64,000 nucleotides of DNA from Tricholomella constricta (taxonomy: Eukaryota; Basidiomycota; Agaricomycetes; Agaricales; Lyophyllaceae), in contig JAACJP010000002.1 in the NCBI GenBank assembly GCA_013368375.1, positions 248,001-312,000 of the forward strand, in the 5' to 3' direction. The notes below the pieces were generated by a model. It was not told the DNA's origin and searched no databases. It was given only the letters and a program-made list of their open reading frames with translations. Shown piece by piece: positions 61,607-64,000 of the stretch; within the stretch, counting starts at the first letter, position 1, and each line of letters begins with the position of its first letter. The position numbers and the translations under genes are program-made.

Positions 61607-62848
61607 TCAAAACGACGAACCCTCGCCACCATCGTCGCATACGCCACCACCGACAACGCTTCCACTACCGCTACCCCCACCGCTCGGAGCACCCATTACA
61701 GACGCTCCCACTAACTCTGCGCGCCGGGCCTGGAGCAAGTCAAGAGCCGTCGACGTAGACGCGACCTGCTGGTAAAGCTGACGAGCCGACGAACGCATAA
61801 TCTCTTGGCGCGATTCGAGAACTTGAGCTTCCTGGACCAAAGTGCGCAAGAAAACGGTGCGCGCCGATAGCGCCCGATCTACATCCGCAAGACCGAACCG
61901 CGAAATAACCGACAACGGCTGGGTGGAGCCTAGGCCACGCAAATCTTCGTTATGGAGGAGATCGTCGAGGCGAAGCAACGGACCCTGATAAAAGAAACCC
62001 GCGTCCCGGTCCGCCGAACCTGCGGAACGAGTCACGACAAGGCGCCGAGCGACCCTCGCCAGATCGGGCGAACGAACGCCGTCACCCAACGGTGGCGTGC
62101 ACGCATCGCAAGAGTGTTCCTCGGCTGAGCACGACACAAACTGGTGTGGAGCCGGCCGAAACGACCCCACCTTGTTTGTCTCGCATCGCCTGGATCGAAT
62201 CTCGCAGACCGCGCAAGCATCGATATCGATACGCTGAACGCAGTCCAAAGCGTAGCTCACGCAACGATCGCACTAGCCAACGAATGAGCAGAAAACAAGG
62301 CTACGCAAGGACCGACGACTTACCGCTTCGCTACGAGTGTAATGCTCAGGGTACTCCTTCTTAAATTCCTCAAGACGCTCCAGCCATAAACCATGTCGCC
62401 TCCCCTGTGCCGCCAGGACCGACTCCCCGGAGATCTCGACGACAGACTCTGCCTCTTCTCCAGCAGAGGCGGCGCGCATACGCTCTCGAGCGACCGTCTC
62501 TCGTTGGGGGTAATCAGGCTACCAACTAGCGCGTTAGTACCCTGCAGAAACGACCCGATAAGCAAAGAGCGAACGTACACTCGGTTGAAGATCCGCGAAC
62601 CGCTCGGACCATTCGGGGTCGGGCCCGATCGCAGACCATATGTTGGACAATGCCTCTTCCTCGTCGCGCCACATCCAACGCCAGGGGCTAGCTGCCGGCG
62701 ACCTAAGCACTCCGACACTGTTTGACAAGTACTGCAGCACGCGGGTACGCGCGTAACGAGGCGAGTCGGCCGACAGCGATTGCCATTCGTCCCAGTCTCG
62801 TCCCAAGAAGCGGAGAGTACGCTGAAGATCGGCAGGAGGTCTCGACAT
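61607..62848 (-). CDS. Zn2Cys6-type protein, TE-associated gene B
   Basis: Paralogue of gene A, on the same strand and just upstream of it. Starts at ATG 62848 (MSRPPADLQRTLRFLGRDW), with the first exon ending near SERFADLQP. An intron with a TACTAAC branch-like string follows, then YPQRETVARERMRAASAG, and RLEEFKKEYPEHYTRSEAV. Another intron (GTAAGT...TGGCTAG) precedes the zinc cluster CDRCVSYALDC plus CAVCEIRSRRC with the same cysteine spacing as gene A. A C-terminal helix (ADVDRALSARTVFLRTLVQE) and a Gly/Ser-rich end close it. The start lies about 100 bp inside the right inverted LTR/leader copy, so that repeat is the likely promoter. Confidence 0.68.
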
Positions 62849-62947
62849 AAAGATGGGTAAACCAAACAAAGAACCTAGATATATATATATCGCCAGCACG
62901 TCGGCACCGCCACCTCCTCCTATCCCTGCCCTCCTTTTCCAAGACGT

Positions 62948-63984
62948 TGATAGTGCTAGAAGGCCTGTAGGTGCTGTACACAACAACAAAACAACTAACA
63001 ACTATGGGGGGCGAGAAGTGTTAAAAGTTCCCAAACACGCGAGTGTGCAGGGTTTGAAAGTGGTGGTTCGGCGAAAGTAAAGACGATCCGACTTGTAATT
63101 AGTCGAACCGACGGCGGCGCGATAGAATACGATCGTTCACAGGTGGAACGGGTCGGCAACACGACTTTCGTGTTGGTTGTGCGACAACGAGACGAACGAG
63201 ACGAATACGGAGAACTCACGGGTTCGGGCGACGGTTACGAGGCGACGGAGACGGCGGTTACGAGGTTTACGACGGTGGCGACGGTTTATACGATGAGAAC
63301 GATGCGGAGACGACAGAGACGACGGTTTTTGAGCTATTAACTCTGAGAGTGAGGGAAAATACGGGCTGTAATTCACTGGGGCAAGTAGGTAATACATGGG
63401 TATGTTTTTATACAATACGACCGACTTGCCTCGCGCGAGCCGGCGAGGCAGGTGTTTTACTGGTTTATTTGGGGGAAGCGCCGCCAAGCTTGGTACCGCG
63501 CGACGCTTTTTAGAGAGTGTGGCGCTCTTTGGCTCGGCAAAGGGGCTTTTGATCGGCTCGAGGCGTCGGGTCGGATGTATGATCGGTGATGGCTTTGCGA
63601 TCGGTAGTGGCTCTTGGGTGCGGAGCTCCGTGGTACGGCCGGATCCTTCCTGCGGCTAGCTAGGCAACGGCGTTTCCTAGGATTATTTCAAATCGGGTTT
63701 GGTTGTTGCCGGGTTGAGACCTTGGCATACAAACGTGCGCGGTCGTTGACAGGTTCTACGGCGTTCCGTGCTCCGCGCGCCCAGAGAGGAGAACTGGCGT
63801 TCCAAGTTACTTTGTCTCTTGGTCGGTGCGTCGGTCGTTTGGTCGTATTGTCGGTCGGTCGGTCGTATTGTCGGTCGGTCGGTTTAGCGCTTTGGTCGCA
63901 TTTGGGACCGTGTTCGTCGTGGCGCAACGGTTGATATCCGTAGAATGGGTTGGTTCCGTGTACAGCGTTGGACGGTGCTCATCA
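62948..63984 (-). repeat. Right inverted copy of the Gypsy-4 LTR/leader
   Basis: Reverse complement of 51437-52480 with scattered substitutions and small indels; the whole TATA-like and leader region is kept. Inward of 62948 the sequence diverges from gag and leads into gene B. Confidence 0.8.
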
Positions 63985-64000
63985 TCTCCTCCTTACTTGA

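Larger units (their letters stand above)
51437..63984 (+). mobile_element. Gypsy-4: gag-pol element closed by inverted LTR copies
   Basis: Starts TGATGAGCACCGTCC at 51437, exactly where Gypsy-1 pol is broken. The reverse complement of the same sequence ends at 63984, and the inverted similarity extends inward for about 1.04 kb on each side. Between them lie plus-strand gag-pol and two minus-strand Zn2Cys6 genes. The flanks of the two ends differ (gcgaccgc at left, tctcctcc at right) and no target duplication joins them, so this may be two elements of one family in opposite orientation rather than one unit. Confidence 0.7.
24861..64000 (-). mobile_element. Gypsy-1: outermost Ty3/Gypsy element, incomplete
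   Basis: Outermost retroelement, oriented minus. Its 3' LTR begins at 24861 with TGTTAGGGCG, is split at 24968 by Gypsy-2, resumes at 49572 and ends TAACA at 49933. Its pol 3' end occupies 49934-51436 and is then cut by Gypsy-4 at 51437. The rest lies beyond the window. LTR and pol are close relatives of Gypsy-3 but clearly diverged. The 5-bp flank on the left is agtcg; the matching duplication cannot be checked here. Confidence 0.8.

Noticed and set aside
51437..63984. Interpretation as a Class II (cut-and-paste) transposon because of inverted ends
   Set aside because: The coding content is gag, protease, RT and integrase, the repeats look like LTR plus leader, and no duplication joins the outer flanks.

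Overview
The window reads as a filamentous basidiomycete (Agaricomycetes-like) chromosome. The evidence is dense short introns (about 48-70 nt, GT...AG, often with CTAAC branch sites), basidiomycete-style housekeeping genes, a KDZ transposase with its cysteine-cluster domains, an RTC4-like zinc protein and a stack of chromodomain Ty3/Gypsy elements. No RNA genes or CRISPR arrays were recognised. Exon borders were worked out by hand from splice consensus and conserved protein context.

Region 1 (1-24.5 kb) is gene-bearing. In order: a DHHC palmitoyltransferase (-); a phosphopantetheine adenylyltransferase of CoA synthesis (+); a secreted two-repeat protein of unknown function (+); a paxillin-like LIM protein (+); a 15-exon amino acid permease (+); proteasome beta-5 (-) and GPI2/PIG-C (+), head-to-head across 80 bp; a broken gamma-glutamylcyclotransferase-like gene (-); the 3' end of a LINE reverse transcriptase (-); and a trypsin-fold protease whose start codon appears to be split by an intron (+).

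Region 2 (24.5-64 kb) is a nested transposon pile. A Zn2Cys6-type gene fragment (24525-24860) is cut by the LTR of Gypsy-1, oriented minus and running off the right edge. Gypsy-2 (24969-49566, minus, 192-bp LTRs, TSD gggga) sits inside that LTR. Inside Gypsy-2 are a 7.9-kb KDZ DNA transposon (about 27749-35628) carrying a transposase and a broken RTC4-like gene, and Gypsy-3 (36951-43290, minus, 490-bp LTRs, TSD ggcag), which landed in the integrase zinc finger of Gypsy-2. Gypsy-1 pol is itself interrupted at 51437 by Gypsy-4. Gypsy-4 carries plus-strand gag-pol followed by two antisense Zn2Cys6 genes and is closed by an inverted copy of its own roughly 1.04-kb LTR/leader.

The most notable signals are these. 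Canonical -1 frameshift heptamers lie at the gag/protease overlap of Gypsy-3 (GGGTTTT) and the gag/pol overlap of Gypsy-4 (AAATTTT). Gypsy-2 has a gag-protease-RT-integrase reading frame in one phase, broken only by four stops, although its LTRs are nearly identical. Gypsy-2 has an extra 3' ORF followed by an A19 tract. Zn2Cys6 genes occur repeatedly in contact with these retroelements. The KDZ transposon carries an RTC4-like passenger.
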